Assembly: GCF_017163935.1 (NCBI RefSeq)
Contig: NZ_JABVZR010000001.1
Span: 2,480,001-2,544,000, forward strand
Reading direction: 5' to 3'
Length of the DNA stretch: 64,000 bases
Source: Novosphingobium terrae
GTDB lineage: Bacteria > Pseudomonadota > Alphaproteobacteria > Sphingomonadales > Sphingomonadaceae
Positions 51,232-60,479 of the stretch are shown one piece after another. Position numbers and translations under genes: made by a program. The notes under the pieces are model-generated. The model was given only the letters and a program-made list of their open reading frames with translations, was not told the DNA's origin and made no database searches. Numbering within the stretch: position 1 is the first letter of the stretch; each line of letters opens with the position of its first letter.

Positions 51232-51417
51232 ATGGGAAGACCTCCGCTCAATGTTAAATCCACCAACATCCGCTTGCCGGAAGGGCTTGGTGAGCGGATT
51301 GACGCTCTCGTGGGAAACAGGCGGCGAGCGTCATTCATCCGAGAGGTGCTTGAACGTGAAGTCGAGCGGCTGGAAGGTGAGGACCGAGCTAGGATCGGCG
51401 GCAAATTCACTGGGTGA
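51232..51417 (+). CDS. Small ribbon-helix-helix regulator
   Basis: This 61-residue RHH/CopG-type protein has a DNA-binding strand (VKSTNIRLPEGLGERIDALV), a turn (GNRRRASFIREVLEREVERL) and a short basic tail. It resembles antitoxin-type repressors. It is the only plus-strand gene of the element. The flanking 16-bp inverted repeat is its likely binding site, so it probably represses itself and the divergent Tat-type / HEPN-STN pair. The Shine-Dalgarno is weak. Its end overlaps the convergent gene by 11 bp. Confidence 0.7.
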   Translation: MGRPPLNVKSTNIRLPEGLGERIDALVGNRRRASFIREVLEREVERLEGEDRARIGGKFTG

Positions 51418-52327
51418 CAGCATCCGTTTTTCGTTTGCGCGTAATTTCGGGTTCCGGCCTGCGCCCTTGCAGATGGCACAGGCGCACATAGATTTTTCGG
51501 ACAAGCTCCTGCACCTGATCAGCACGTGGCACGGCGCCGGAATCATCAACATGCTCGACGAAAAAGCTGTTTAGACGCCGCCTGATCGCCGTATTCGCCA
51601 TTTCCTGACGGGTCGCATCAATAGACAGAATATCGCTATCGCCAAGGAACGACACGAGGGCATCGGCGTAAGGATATTTCGCGTACCGCCCATGTCCGGC
51701 TGGACGCTTGGGCTTAATAGCCAGAATTTTTAGCACCTCTGCCGGATCAGCATCAATCTTGATCGCAGCGGCAATCCGACCGCCAGTGGGTGTTAAGCAA
51801 AGCTCCCGAACGGAAGAAAATTCCGAAAGAAGCAGGACACGCAGAGATCCGAAAAAATTACGCCGGTTGAGAAAGTGCTGCTTGCCGTGCTTATCCCGAT
51901 AATAGAGCTTCGGACCGTCTTCGCGTTGCAGATAGGCAAAGAGCTTTTCCAACGCTGCTATGGTTTCCTCACTGGCTCCCAAATAAAGCGCCTCACGAGG
52001 CTTGCGCAACCTGCCTGTTCCGTATTGGTTGCGATGCCAACGCCAAACCATAAACAGTGGCAGAAGGCAGGCAGCGAGCGCTGCTACAAACAAGGAATTT
52101 CCCAGCAACTTTGAGGCTGGTGCGAGGAGGATCGAAAATATTAGGAATATAGGAGTGAATATGATGATGGTTGGTATGGTCCAACTCTGAATGAGGGGCT
52201 GATGCCCTATATACTCTTCAATTGCTTGGATAATCTTGTCCAGCTCTTCACGCGCCAGTTCTTCGCTCTCGTTCAAAAAGCGCAGGACGATCCTGCGTAG
52301 GGAACGATCCTCGTCATTCCAATCCAT
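51407..52327 (-). CDS. Unknown protein with two N-terminal TM helices
   Basis: This 306-residue protein has an acidic amphipathic N-terminus (LNESEELAREELDKIIQAIE), two adjacent TM helices (about 49-70 and 78-98) and a cytosolic C-terminal domain of about 200 residues (SSVRELCLTPTGGRIAAAIK, RYAKYPYADALVSFLGDSD) ending in basic KRK. I do not recognise the domain. It starts inside the end of the integrase gene (14-bp overlap), so it may be co-transcribed with the integrase. Accessory or defence cargo is possible but unproven. Confidence 0.7.
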   Translation of the reverse strand: MDWNDEDRSLRRIVLRFLNESEELAREELDKIIQAIEEYIGHQPLIQSWTIPTIIIFTPIFLIFSILLAPASKLLGNSLFVAALAACLLPLFMVWRWHRNQYGTGRLRKPREALYLGASEETIAALEKLFAYLQREDGPKLYYRDKHGKQHFLNRRNFFGSLRVLLLSEFSSVRELCLTPTGGRIAAAIKIDADPAEVLKILAIKPKRPAGHGRYAKYPYADALVSFLGDSDILSIDATRQEMANTAIRRRLNSFFVEHVDDSGAVPRADQVQELVRKIYVRLCHLQGRRPEPEITRKRKTDAVTQ

Positions 52328-53543
52328 ACTCAGTCCTCCTAGTCGCGGGACTGTTTCCGCTGTCGCGCAACTCGTCTAGATAATTGCTCCACCATTGAGC
52401 CATTTCAATACGTTCGCGCCAGTAAGCGGACTGATTATAGATGCGCCGTATCTCACCAGATACCATATGCGCCAATGCGCGTTCGATAGCGGCGGGGTTC
52501 CATTTACCTGACTCGTTCAGCAACGAGGATGCAGAGGTCCGAAATCCGTGCGCGGTCATCTGCTCTTTTGAATACCCCATGCGTCGTAAGGCCGCCGTGA
52601 TCGTATTTTCCGAAATCGGACGGGTACGGCTCCGAACCGACGGGAACACATACTTCCCATTCCCCGAGAGGGACCGCATGCTCTCCAAAACAGCCACTGC
52701 CTGCTTTGATAGGGGGACCGCATGGGGCTGGCGCATCTTCATCTTCCCCGCAGGAAGTGTCCAAACCGCCTTCTCAAAATTAATCTCGGTCCACTCCATA
52801 TGACGCAGTTCGCCGGGGCGCTGATAGAGGTGCGGGGTGAGCTTGAGAGCATGCATTACCGCAGGGTCGCCAACGTAGTCCTCGATTGCCCGAAGCAGGG
52901 CGCCAAACTCGACAGAATCCGTGATCGCAGCGAAATGCTTTGCCTTCGGCTGGATGAGTGCCCCGAGCAGCATCTGTGCCGGGTCGCGCTCGGCTCTAGC
53001 CGTAGCCGCAGCATAACGGAAAACACGGCTGGCGAAGGAACGTATGCGCTTGGCAGTCTCATATCGCTCGCGCCGTTCATGGTGCTTGATTTCGTGAAGC
53101 AGTTCGGCGGGGGTGATCTCCGTGACAGGCCGCCGCCCAAACTCGCTGCCAAGCAACTTTAACAACCAGCGATATTTCTCAAGAGTGCGAGGCGACACAC
53201 CCTCCTTTTCCCGTTTTGCGATTAATTCCTCTGCGACGCTGGCAAAGGTGTTCGTTGCCCGGATGCTGGCCTCTATTCGCGCTTGCCGTTTGGCCGCATT
53301 CGGATCGACCGAATGGGCTACCTGCTTGCGAGCGGCATCCCTTGCGGAACGAGCTTCCGCAAGTGTGATCTCAGGGTAGGCGCCAAGCGCCAATTTCCGC
53401 TCAAGCCCGTTTATGCGGTATTTGACGCGCCACAGCTTACTGCCTCTAGGATTGACCAGCAGGTACAACCCCTGCGAGTCTGAGACCTTATAGGGCTTCT
53501 CTTTGGGCTTGGCGTTTCGGATCGCGGTATCGGTCAGCACCAT
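52314..53543 (-). CDS. P4-type tyrosine integrase
   Basis: This 409-residue tyrosine recombinase has the DUF4102-type N-terminal arm (VLTDTAIRNAKPKEKPYKVS, LGAYPEITLAEARSARDAAR), the SAM-like core-binding domain, and the catalytic domain with Arg in QRPGELRHMEW, His-x-x-Arg in TAHGFRTSASSLLNE, His in ALAHM and the Tyr nucleophile in IRRIYNQSAYWRER. ATG 53543 gives the conserved start; the frame is open to 53624. It lies 165 bp from the tRNA-Met 3' end, as expected when the integrase carries its attachment site. Confidence 0.94.
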   Translation of the reverse strand: MVLTDTAIRNAKPKEKPYKVSDSQGLYLLVNPRGSKLWRVKYRINGLERKLALGAYPEITLAEARSARDAARKQVAHSVDPNAAKRQARIEASIRATNTFASVAEELIAKREKEGVSPRTLEKYRWLLKLLGSEFGRRPVTEITPAELLHEIKHHERRERYETAKRIRSFASRVFRYAAATARAERDPAQMLLGALIQPKAKHFAAITDSVEFGALLRAIEDYVGDPAVMHALKLTPHLYQRPGELRHMEWTEINFEKAVWTLPAGKMKMRQPHAVPLSKQAVAVLESMRSLSGNGKYVFPSVRSRTRPISENTITAALRRMGYSKEQMTAHGFRTSASSLLNESGKWNPAAIERALAHMVSGEIRRIYNQSAYWRERIEMAQWWSNYLDELRDSGNSPATRRTEYGLE

Positions 53544-53706
53544 TGGGGGCCTCGATTCTGCGGGGCCTCGCGAAGCCCCCTTGTTGGGCCCCCATCTTCC
53601 ACGATTACGTGCAAACAGAGGCAATCACCGACGGCCAGTGATTGCTTCAAAACTACCTGAATCTAGGGATTTTTTCAATCACCCGCGACCCTGCGCGGTC
53701 TGATTT

Positions 53707-53730
53707 ATGGTAGCGGAGGAGGGACTCGAA
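53707..53730. repeat. Attachment site within the tRNA-Met 3' end (attR side)
   Basis: This is the tRNA 3' end and T-arm (plus one flanking base), and its degraded copy is at 36219-36240. Integration here restores an intact tRNA on the integrase side. Confidence 0.55.
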
Positions 53731-53784
53731 CCCCCGACACGCGGATTATGATTCCGCTGCTCTAACCGACTGAGCTACTCCGCC
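53708..53784 (-). tRNA. tRNA-Met (anticodon CAU)
   Basis: The 77-nt cloverleaf on the minus strand has acceptor GGCGGAG / CTCCGCT (one G-U), D-arm GCTC...GAGC, anticodon stem GCGGA / TCCGC with loop ATCATAA (anticodon CAT), T-arm GGGGG-TTCGAGT-CCCTC, and encoded CCA. The sequence resembles elongator tRNA-Met; a lysidine-modified tRNA-Ile2 also has CAU but differs in the anticodon stem. The mobile element sits at its 3' end. Confidence 0.95.
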
Positions 53785-54052
53785 ACACGTTGCCGCATGG
53801 GCTTTCTGCCGCCTTTCGGATCGTCCGTCCGGGGCAGGCGCGGTCCTTAGGCGGGGGTTGCGCAGCGGTCAACCAGGAAAAATGGGGTCGGTGTATTTTC
53901 TTTCAGGATTTCCACAGGTGCTTCAAACATCAGCAGCGGGCGCGCCAAGCCGGGCGCCATAATGCACCGAGACGAAGCCCTTTCCCGATGATATTCGCAA
54001 AGTCTCTGCCGCTTATCCGGCGGGAGCCAGCCCCACTGCGCGAAAGGCAGTT

Positions 54053-55030
54053 CTAGATCTCACCCTTGGCGCGGCGGATGGCGAACCACTTCTTCACATT
54101 CTCATTGTGCTGCTCAAGCGTGTCGGCGAAGGCGTGGCCGCCCGTGCCGTCGGCCACCATATAGAGCGCCTGAGTCTTGGCCGGATGCAGCACCGCCTCG
54201 ATGCTGGCGCGGCCCGGGTTGGTGATGGGGCCCTTGGGCAGACCCTTCATCGAATAGGTGTTGTAATCGTTCTGGGCGACGATCTCGCTGTGCAGGATGC
54301 GGCGGCCCAGCGGCTTGCCGCGCGTGATCGGGTAGATGATCGTCGGGTCGGCCTGAAGGGGCATATCCTGCCTCAGGCGGTTCTCGTAGAGGCCCGCCAC
54401 CATCGCACGCTCGGTGGGCTTGCCGGTTTCCTTCTCCACGATGGAGGCCAGCGTCAGCGCCTCGCGGGGCGTCTTCACCGGGATCGAAGGATCGCGCTTG
54501 TCCCAAGCCTCTTTCAACAGCTTGGTCATGCCCGCCTGCATGCGGGTGACAACCTCCACGCGCGTCTCGCCCGCCTTCACATCATAGGTGTCGGGCAGGA
54601 TCGAGCCTTCATCGGGCACGGTCACCGGGCCGGTCAGCGCGCTCTGCGCCATCAGCCGTTCCTGTACCATGATGCTGGGCAGGCCCTCAGGCACGGTGAC
54701 GAAGCGGCGCAGAGCCTCCTTGCCGGTCAGGATAGAGAAGATTTTCGATTCGCTGGCGCCCTTGGGCAGCAGGAACTCGCCCGCCTTGATACGGGCATCG
54801 CTGCTGCCCATCAGGCGGACATGAAAGCGGAAGGCCCGCGCGGAATAAACCGCGCCAGAAGCCTGCAACTTCACCGCCACATCGGACAGCCTGGCGTTAT
54901 CAGGGACGATGAAATTCTTTTCGGCAGGCAGCGGCCCGGCGCCGTAATAGCCATGCAGCAGGGCGCCACCGGGCACCACAACCACCAAAGCGGCCACACC
55001 GGCCAGAATCAGAGAGGTCTTCTTCTTCAT
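54053..55030 (-). CDS. mltG: Endolytic murein transglycosylase
   Basis: This 325-residue MltG/YceG protein cuts nascent peptidoglycan strands at the inner membrane and so ends their polymerisation. One N-terminal TM helix (SLILAGVAALVVVVPGGALL) is followed by a LysM-like region and the YceG domain with the catalytic Glu in LASIVEKETGKPTER and the conserved LQADPTIIYP and YNTYSMKGLPKGPITNPG. ATG 55030 is preferred over the TTG at 55039. fabF and acpP lie upstream on the same strand, a common fabF-mltG order. Confidence 0.95.
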   Translation of the reverse strand: MKKKTSLILAGVAALVVVVPGGALLHGYYGAGPLPAEKNFIVPDNARLSDVAVKLQASGAVYSARAFRFHVRLMGSSDARIKAGEFLLPKGASESKIFSILTGKEALRRFVTVPEGLPSIMVQERLMAQSALTGPVTVPDEGSILPDTYDVKAGETRVEVVTRMQAGMTKLLKEAWDKRDPSIPVKTPREALTLASIVEKETGKPTERAMVAGLYENRLRQDMPLQADPTIIYPITRGKPLGRRILHSEIVAQNDYNTYSMKGLPKGPITNPGRASIEAVLHPAKTQALYMVADGTGGHAFADTLEQHNENVKKWFAIRRAKGEI

Positions 55031-55125
55031 GCCGCCCAATATGCCGCCGAATTTACTGCCAGTTGGCCATCAGGCCGATATGTGACGGCGGGGCCGAGGT
55101 TCAAGCCCCCGGCCCCCACTCCATC

Positions 55126-56391
55126 TCAGTCTTCGATCGCCTTGACGATCACGCTGGCATTGGTGCCACCGAAACCGAAGCTGTTGTTGAGCGCCGCGCG
55201 CACAACCCGCTTCTTGGCGACATGCGGCACCAGATCGACGCCATCCGTGCCCTCATCCGGCGTGTCCAGATTGAGCGTGGGGGGTACGATCTGGTCGCGC
55301 AGGGCCAGAATGCAGAAGATGGTCTCAACAGCGCCCGCGCCGCCCAGCAGATGGCCGATGGCGCTCTTGGTGGACGACATCGACACGCGGCCGATGTCAT
55401 CGCCGAACAGGCGGCGCACCGCGCCCAGCTCGATGGTGTCGGCCATGGTCGAGGTGCCATGGGCGTTGATGTAGTCGATGTCGGCGGTGGTCATGCCCGC
55501 CTTCTTCAGCGCCATCTCCATCGAACGGTACGCGCCAAAGCCCTCAGGGTGAGGCGCCGTCACATGGAAGGCATCGCCCGAGAGGCCATAGCCCACCACC
55601 TCGGCATAGATCTTGGCGCCGCGCGCCTTGGCATGCTCATACTCTTCGAGCACGATCACGCCCGCGCCCTCACCCATGACGAAACCGTCGCGGTCCTTGT
55701 CATAGGGGCGGCTGGCCTTTTCGGGCTCGTCGTTGAAGGCGGTGCACAGGGCGCGCGCCTGAGCGAAACCGGCGATGCCGATGGGGCAGATGGTGCTTTC
55801 CGCGCCGCCCGCCAGCATGATGTCGGCGTCGTCATCCTTGATCATGCGCGCGGCGTCGCCAATCGAATGGGCGCCGGTCGAGCAGGCGGTGACGACCGCG
55901 TGGTTGGGGCCCATCAGGCCATATTTGATCGAGACCTGACCCGAGATCAGATTGATCAGGCGGCCATGGACGAAATGCGGCGAGACGCGGGCCGGGCCCT
56001 TCTCGGCCAGCACCAGCGATTCGCTCTCGATACCCGGCAGGCCGCCGATGCCGCTGCCGATGGAGCAGCCAGCACGCAGCTTCATCTCTTCGGGCATGTC
56101 GATCAGGCCGGCGTCTTCAAGCGCCTGGCCCGCGGCATCGATGCCGTAAACGATAAAGGGGTCAACCTGACGCTGAACCTTGTGGTCCACGCGCTTGTTG
56201 GGGTCGAAGCCATATTCGTGATCGGCGGGCTTCACCTCGCAGGCGATATGGCACTTCTGCCCCGTGGTGTCGAAGCGCGTGATGCGCCCCGCGCCCGACT
56301 TGCTCGCCAGCAGATTCGCCCAGGCGGTTTCCACGTCAGCCCCCAGCGGGGTGACCAGACCAAGTCCGGTGACAACGACACGACGCGTCAT
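55126..56391 (-). CDS. fabF: Beta-ketoacyl-ACP synthase II
   Basis: This 421-residue KAS II condenses malonyl-ACP with acyl-ACP in fatty acid elongation. The Cys-His-His triad is visible: Cys in VVTACSTGAHSIGDA, His in YINAHGTSTMAD and His in SAIGHLLGGAGAVE. The N-terminus RRVVVTGLGLVTPLG is standard, with no extension. acpP lies upstream on the same strand (319-bp gap) and mltG downstream. Confidence 0.97.
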   Translation of the reverse strand: MTRRVVVTGLGLVTPLGADVETAWANLLASKSGAGRITRFDTTGQKCHIACEVKPADHEYGFDPNKRVDHKVQRQVDPFIVYGIDAAGQALEDAGLIDMPEEMKLRAGCSIGSGIGGLPGIESESLVLAEKGPARVSPHFVHGRLINLISGQVSIKYGLMGPNHAVVTACSTGAHSIGDAARMIKDDDADIMLAGGAESTICPIGIAGFAQARALCTAFNDEPEKASRPYDKDRDGFVMGEGAGVIVLEEYEHAKARGAKIYAEVVGYGLSGDAFHVTAPHPEGFGAYRSMEMALKKAGMTTADIDYINAHGTSTMADTIELGAVRRLFGDDIGRVSMSSTKSAIGHLLGGAGAVETIFCILALRDQIVPPTLNLDTPDEGTDGVDLVPHVAKKRVVRAALNNSFGFGGTNASVIVKAIED

Positions 56392-56710
56392 GCTTGCTTC
56401 TTCCTTCCTGCATCCCCGGCGAAAACAAAGCCGGGTTAAGACAGCAACAGGCCCAGCCCTCGCGGACCGAGCCTGCCATGCCCTCCGACCGATCCTTCAG
56501 AGACCGTTCATCGGCTCTCTGTCAGATCGTGCAGACCCGCTGGTTTTCAAGATCCAGCGCATCTGCCGCCGAGGGTATTGGCGAGCCCTTATGCTCGCCC
56601 TCGGGCTGAGGCATGGCGGGGCGTTTTGATGCGCCTTGAAGCCATATCCATCAGCCCCGGGGCACCGGCCCGCGCCCATCAAGGGCGTGGCCGGGAACCC
56701 GAAAGGCTGA
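56392..56710. other. fabF-acpP intergenic region with hairpins
   Basis: This is a 319-bp gap between two genes usually close together. It contains a perfect hairpin, GGCGAGC (56580-56586) / GCTCGCC (56593-56599), extendable by an imperfect outer CCGAGG/CCTCGG stem, and a GGCTGATCAGCC palindrome at about 56705-56716 overlapping the acpP stop. They may reduce read-through from the abundant acpP message into fabF. No gene is seen. Confidence 0.5.
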
Positions 56711-56947
56711 TCAGCCCTTGTGCTCGTCGATGTACTTGATCGCATCCGAGACGGTGCTGATCTTCTCGGCGGCATCGTCCGGGATCTCAACGCCGAACTC
56801 TTCCTCGAAGGCCATCACCAGCTCGACGATGTCAAGGCTGTCTGCGCCCAGATCGTCGATGAAGCTTGCGTCTTCGGTGACCTTCTCGGCCTCGACGCCC
56901 AGGTGCTCGACAACGATCTTCTTCACGCGGTCAGCGGTGTCGCTCAT
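56711..56947 (-). CDS. acpP: Acyl carrier protein
   Basis: This 78-residue, strongly acidic ACP has the phosphopantetheine attachment Ser37 in [13 protein letters not shown]. It carries acyl chains for FabF and other fatty acid enzymes. AAGGGG 6 bases before ATG 56947 and the standard [12 protein letters not shown] start fix the N-terminus; a longer open frame to 57136 is non-coding leader. Confidence 0.97.
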   Translation of the reverse strand: MSDTADRVKKIVVEHLGVEAEKVTEDASFIDDLGADSLDIVELVMAFEEEFGVEIPDDAAEKISTVSDAIKYIDEHKG

Positions 56948-57245
56948 GGTATTCCCCTTAAGAAGCGGCAAAACAAAAACTCTATCGGCCCACGCCACTA
57001 ATGGCTGGCAAGGGCACTGGCAAGAGGCATAGCGAAGGCGGCGGCACCGGCGACCCGGCCTTATGCGACGCAATCGCGCTTTACAGCGGCGAAACGTGAT
57101 TCGGGCAGGAAATTGTGTGACCGATTGTCGCAGCAAAACCCGCCGAATCGCAGCTGTTCCGGGCTGTATGGGGCGCTCTTCCCGCCCCCGAAAGCCGGAT
57201 GCGACAGGCCGAAACCAGCCGCATCCGTATTCGTCTCAAAACGGA

Positions 57246-59030
57246 TCAACCCTTCGAAGGCTCGATCACGCGGATGTGAAGCTCGCGCAGCTGCTTGAGG
57301 CTGGCGGGCGCCGGGGCGTTCATCAGCAGATCCTCGGCACGCTGGTTCATCGGGAACAGCGTGACCTCGCGCAGATTCTGAGCGCCGCAGATCAGCATGA
57401 CAATGCGGTCCACACCGGCGGCCATGCCGCCATGCGGCGGGGCGCCATACTGGAATGCGCGGTACATGCCGCCGAAGCGATCCTCCACGTCCTGCTTCGA
57501 CAGGCCCACCATCTCGAAGGCCTTGACCATCAGATCGGGGTGCTGGTTACGGATCGAGCCCGAAGCGATCTCGAAGCCGTTGCAGACCAGATCGTACTGG
57601 AACGCCTTGATCGAGAGCGGATCACGCCCGTCGGTCAGCGCCTCGATCCCGCCCTGCGGCATGGAGAAGGGGTTGTGAGCGAAATCGATGCTGCCCGGCT
57701 CCTCGCCTTCCTCGAAGAAGGGGAAGTCGACAATCCAGCACAGGCGGAAGGCGCCCTTCTCGATGAGGTCGAGCTGCTCGGCGCAGCGCGTGCGCGCAAC
57801 GCCCGCCAGCTTGGCGGCCTGATCGGGTTTGCCAGCAGCGAAGAACAGGCCGTCGTCCGCGCCCAGACCCAGCTCTGCATAGAGCTTTTCCATGCCTTCG
57901 GTGCCGTGGTTCTTGGCGATGGGACCGCCGAACTCGCCGCCCTTGCGGGTGACATAGCCAAGGCCCGCATAGCCTTCGCTGCGCGCCCATTCGTTCATCT
58001 CGTCGAAGAACTTGCGGCTCTTTTCAGCGGTGTTCGGGGCGGGAATGGCGCGGACCACGCCGCCGGTGCCCACGATCTTCTCGAACAGGCCGAAGCCCGA
58101 GGTCGTGAAGTGATGCGACACATCGCTGATGATCAGCGGGTTGCGCAGATCGGGCTTGTCGCTGCCATACTTCAGGATCGCATCGTCATAGGCGATGCGC
58201 GGGAACTGGCCGATGGGGGTCATGGCCTTGCCGTCGGCGAACTTCTCGAAGATGCCGCCGATCACCGGCTCCATCGTCTCCCACACCTCTTCCTGCGTGA
58301 CGAAGCTCATCTCCAGATCGAGCTGATAGAACTCGCCGGGCAGACGGTCGGCGCGGGGGTCCTCGTCGCGGAAGCAGGGGGCGATCTGGAAATAGCGGTC
58401 GAAACCGGCCACCATCAGCAGCTGCTTGTACTGCTGGGGCGCCTGAGGCAGCGCGAAAAAGGTGCCGGGGTGGATGCGGCTGGGCACCAGGAAGTCACGC
58501 GCGCCCTCGGGGCTGCTGGCGGTCAGGATCGGCGTCGAATATTCGGTGAAGCCGGTGTCTTCCATGGCGCGGCGCATGGCGCTGATCACCTGCGTGCGCT
58601 TCACGATGTTGGCGTGAAGCGTCTCGCGGCGCAGATCGAGGAAGCGGTACTTGAGGCGGATTTCCTCAGGATACTCCTGCTCACCGGCGACCGGCATCGG
58701 CAGCTCTTCGGCGCGGCTCAGCACGGTGGCGGCGCGGGCATAGACCTCGATCGCGCCGGTCGGCAGGTTGGGGTTGACGGTGCCCTCGCTGCGGGCCTTC
58801 ACCGTGCCGTCGATGGTCACGACGCTTTCGACGCGCAGCGAATCGAGGATGGCGAGCGCCGGGCTGTCACTGTCGGCCACGATCTGGGTGATGCCGTAAT
58901 GGTCGCGCAGGTCGACAAAGAGCACGCCGCCATGGTCGCGCTTGCGATGGACCCAGCCCGAAAGACGAATGTCCTGCCCCACGGCATCAAGGGTAAGGGC
59001 GCCACAGCTGTGCGAACGATAGGGATGCAT
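57246..59030 (-). CDS. aspS: Aspartyl-tRNA synthetase
   Basis: This class IIb synthetase of about 594 residues has the N-terminal OB anticodon-binding domain ([20 protein letters not shown]), class II motif 2 ([19 protein letters not shown]), a bacterial GAD insertion (about 280-410), and motif 3 ([14 protein letters not shown]). ATG 59030 ([10 protein letters not shown]) matches the usual AspRS start. ATG 59048, adding MERVSS, has a better Shine-Dalgarno (AAAGGGGG) and may be the real start. Whether it is discriminating or also charges tRNA-Asn cannot be told here. It is divergent from rnd. Confidence 0.96.
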   Translation of the reverse strand: MHPYRSHSCGALTLDAVGQDIRLSGWVHRKRDHGGVLFVDLRDHYGITQIVADSDSPALAILDSLRVESVVTIDGTVKARSEGTVNPNLPTGAIEVYARAATVLSRAEELPMPVAGEQEYPEEIRLKYRFLDLRRETLHANIVKRTQVISAMRRAMEDTGFTEYSTPILTASSPEGARDFLVPSRIHPGTFFALPQAPQQYKQLLMVAGFDRYFQIAPCFRDEDPRADRLPGEFYQLDLEMSFVTQEEVWETMEPVIGGIFEKFADGKAMTPIGQFPRIAYDDAILKYGSDKPDLRNPLIISDVSHHFTTSGFGLFEKIVGTGGVVRAIPAPNTAEKSRKFFDEMNEWARSEGYAGLGYVTRKGGEFGGPIAKNHGTEGMEKLYAELGLGADDGLFFAAGKPDQAAKLAGVARTRCAEQLDLIEKGAFRLCWIVDFPFFEEGEEPGSIDFAHNPFSMPQGGIEALTDGRDPLSIKAFQYDLVCNGFEIASGSIRNQHPDLMVKAFEMVGLSKQDVEDRFGGMYRAFQYGAPPHGGMAAGVDRIVMLICGAQNLREVTLFPMNQRAEDLLMNAPAPASLKQLRELHIRVIEPSKG

Positions 59031-59264
59031 CGAAGAAACTCTTTCCATAAGCCCCCTTTCCATAACGGAACCTTTGAGGCAGGGGAGTGCAACGCGCACC
59101 GACAGGCGCCGGACGCGTAGGGCGGCTAACAATCCAATGCCGCCTGTTTGTCAAGCCGAGAGGGGCATGTTCCCTCACCCATCACCGCCGGAATGGCGCC
59201 TTTGAAGGGCGCTGTGACGGCTGCGGCCCGCATTCGGACCGACGAAAGAACGAAAAGAAGACCT

Positions 59265-60473
59265 ATGAAAATTCATCCGCTGATCACCACCACCGACGCG
59301 CTGGCCGATCTGTGCGACCGCCTGTCGCAAGCCGATTTCATCTGCGTCGACACCGAATTCATGCGCGAGAGCACCTATTGGCCCGAGCTCTGCCTGATCC
59401 AGATCGCCGACAGCAAGGAAGCTGCCGCCATCGATCCCAAGGCGCCGGGCATCGACCTGTCGCCGCTGCTCGACCTGCTGGTGGACAATGAGGATGTCCT
59501 CAAGATTTTCCACGCGGGCGGCCAGGATGTGGAAATCATCTACAACCTCACCGGCAAGACCCCTCACCCGATCTTCGACACGCAGATCGCGATGATGGCC
59601 ATCAGCCAGAGCGAGCAGATCGGCTATTCGAATCTGGTGGAAGCATGGCTGGGCCTGACCATCGACAAGGGCGCGCGCTTCACCGACTGGAGCCGCCGTC
59701 CGCTCACCGACCGCCAGATCGAATATGCCATCGGCGATGTGACCCATCTGGCCAAGATTTTCCCCAAGCTGCTGCAGCGCCTGATCAAGACCGGGCGCGG
59801 CGAATGGCTGGACGCCGAGATGGAAAAGCTGGCCGATCCCGCCAATTATTCCAACGATGCCTCCAATGCCTGGCTGAAGATCAAGGCCGCCGGGCGCAAC
59901 CCCGCCATGCTGGGCCGCCTGAAAGCGCTGGCCGCATGGCGCGAGTATGAGGCGCAGGACAAGAACATCCCGCGCGGCCGCATCGCCCGCGACGAGACGC
60001 TGGCCGATATCGCCAGCCATCCGCCCAAAGCTCAGGCTGACCTTGCCAAGGTGCGCGGCCTCTCGCCGGGCTGGAAGGACAATGAGATCGGCAAGCGCCT
60101 GATGCAGGCCATCGAGAATTCCAAGCCGCTGCATGAAGATGAGCTGCCCCCGCGCACCCCGCGCGGCGCCCCGCTGGGCAAGGAAGGCGCTCTGGTTGCC
60201 GATCTGCTGAAACTGCTGCTGAAAATCCGCGCGCGGGAAATCGATGTCGCCGCCCGCCTGCTGGCCCGCTCCGACGATCTGGAGCTGCTGGCTGCCGGTG
60301 TCCGCAAGGATCTGCCGATTCTCGAAGGCTGGCGCGTGGGCGTGTTCGGCAAGGATGCGCTCGATCTGGTGGAGGGCAAGCTGGCCTTCGCGGTGGTCAA
60401 TGGCCGCCTGAAGATGACGCATGTGGACGATGTGCCGCCCGCCGCCACCCCTGCCCCCGCAGCGGAGCAATAA
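59265..60473 (+). CDS. rnd: Ribonuclease D
   Basis: This 402-residue 3'-5' exoribonuclease matures tRNA 3' ends. The DEDD metal residues are in FICVDTEFMRE (Asp, Glu), FHAGGQDVEII (Asp) and EYAIGDVTHLAKIF (Asp with Tyr, DEDDy type). HRDC helical domains follow from about residue 205. ATG 59265 has AAGAAG just upstream and gives the family start MKIHPLITT. The frame is open to 59148 but the extra segment is leader. oxyR follows 6 bp later. Confidence 0.95.
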   Translation: MKIHPLITTTDALADLCDRLSQADFICVDTEFMRESTYWPELCLIQIADSKEAAAIDPKAPGIDLSPLLDLLVDNEDVLKIFHAGGQDVEIIYNLTGKTPHPIFDTQIAMMAISQSEQIGYSNLVEAWLGLTIDKGARFTDWSRRPLTDRQIEYAIGDVTHLAKIFPKLLQRLIKTGRGEWLDAEMEKLADPANYSNDASNAWLKIKAAGRNPAMLGRLKALAAWREYEAQDKNIPRGRIARDETLADIASHPPKAQADLAKVRGLSPGWKDNEIGKRLMQAIENSKPLHEDELPPRTPRGAPLGKEGALVADLLKLLLKIRAREIDVAARLLARSDDLELLAAGVRKDLPILEGWRVGVFGKDALDLVEGKLAFAVVNGRLKMTHVDDVPPAATPAPAAEQ

Positions 60474-60479
60474 GCCGCG

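Larger units (their letters stand above)
36219..53730. mobile_element. Integrative mobilizable element in tRNA-Met(CAU)
   Basis: This 17.5-kb insertion lies between the tRNA-Met gene and a degraded duplicate of its 3' end. It contains a P4-type tyrosine integrase next to the tRNA, an AlpA-like regulator, a conjugative DNA-processing set (RHH accessory protein, TraD coupling ATPase, MobF relaxase), an orphan HigA-like regulator, a type I restriction-modification operon, and unknown cargo. There are no VirB/Trb mating-pair genes, so it can at most be mobilised by a helper. Nearly all genes lie on the minus strand, and the hsdS region and both ends are less GC-rich than the chromosome. The exact left boundary is uncertain. 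Confidence 0.8.

Noticed and set aside
51176..51574. 132-codon plus-strand frame overlapping the small RHH gene
   Set aside because: It runs out of frame through the RHH gene and into the convergent two-TM gene; the RHH frame has a recognisable DNA-binding fold and this one does not.
36219..53730. Prophage
   Set aside because: No capsid, terminase, tail or lysis genes; the integrase is accompanied by conjugative DNA-processing genes instead.
57063..59120. Long open frame antisense to aspS
   Set aside because: The minus strand carries all class II synthetase motifs; the antisense product is Ala/Gly/His-rich with no domain.
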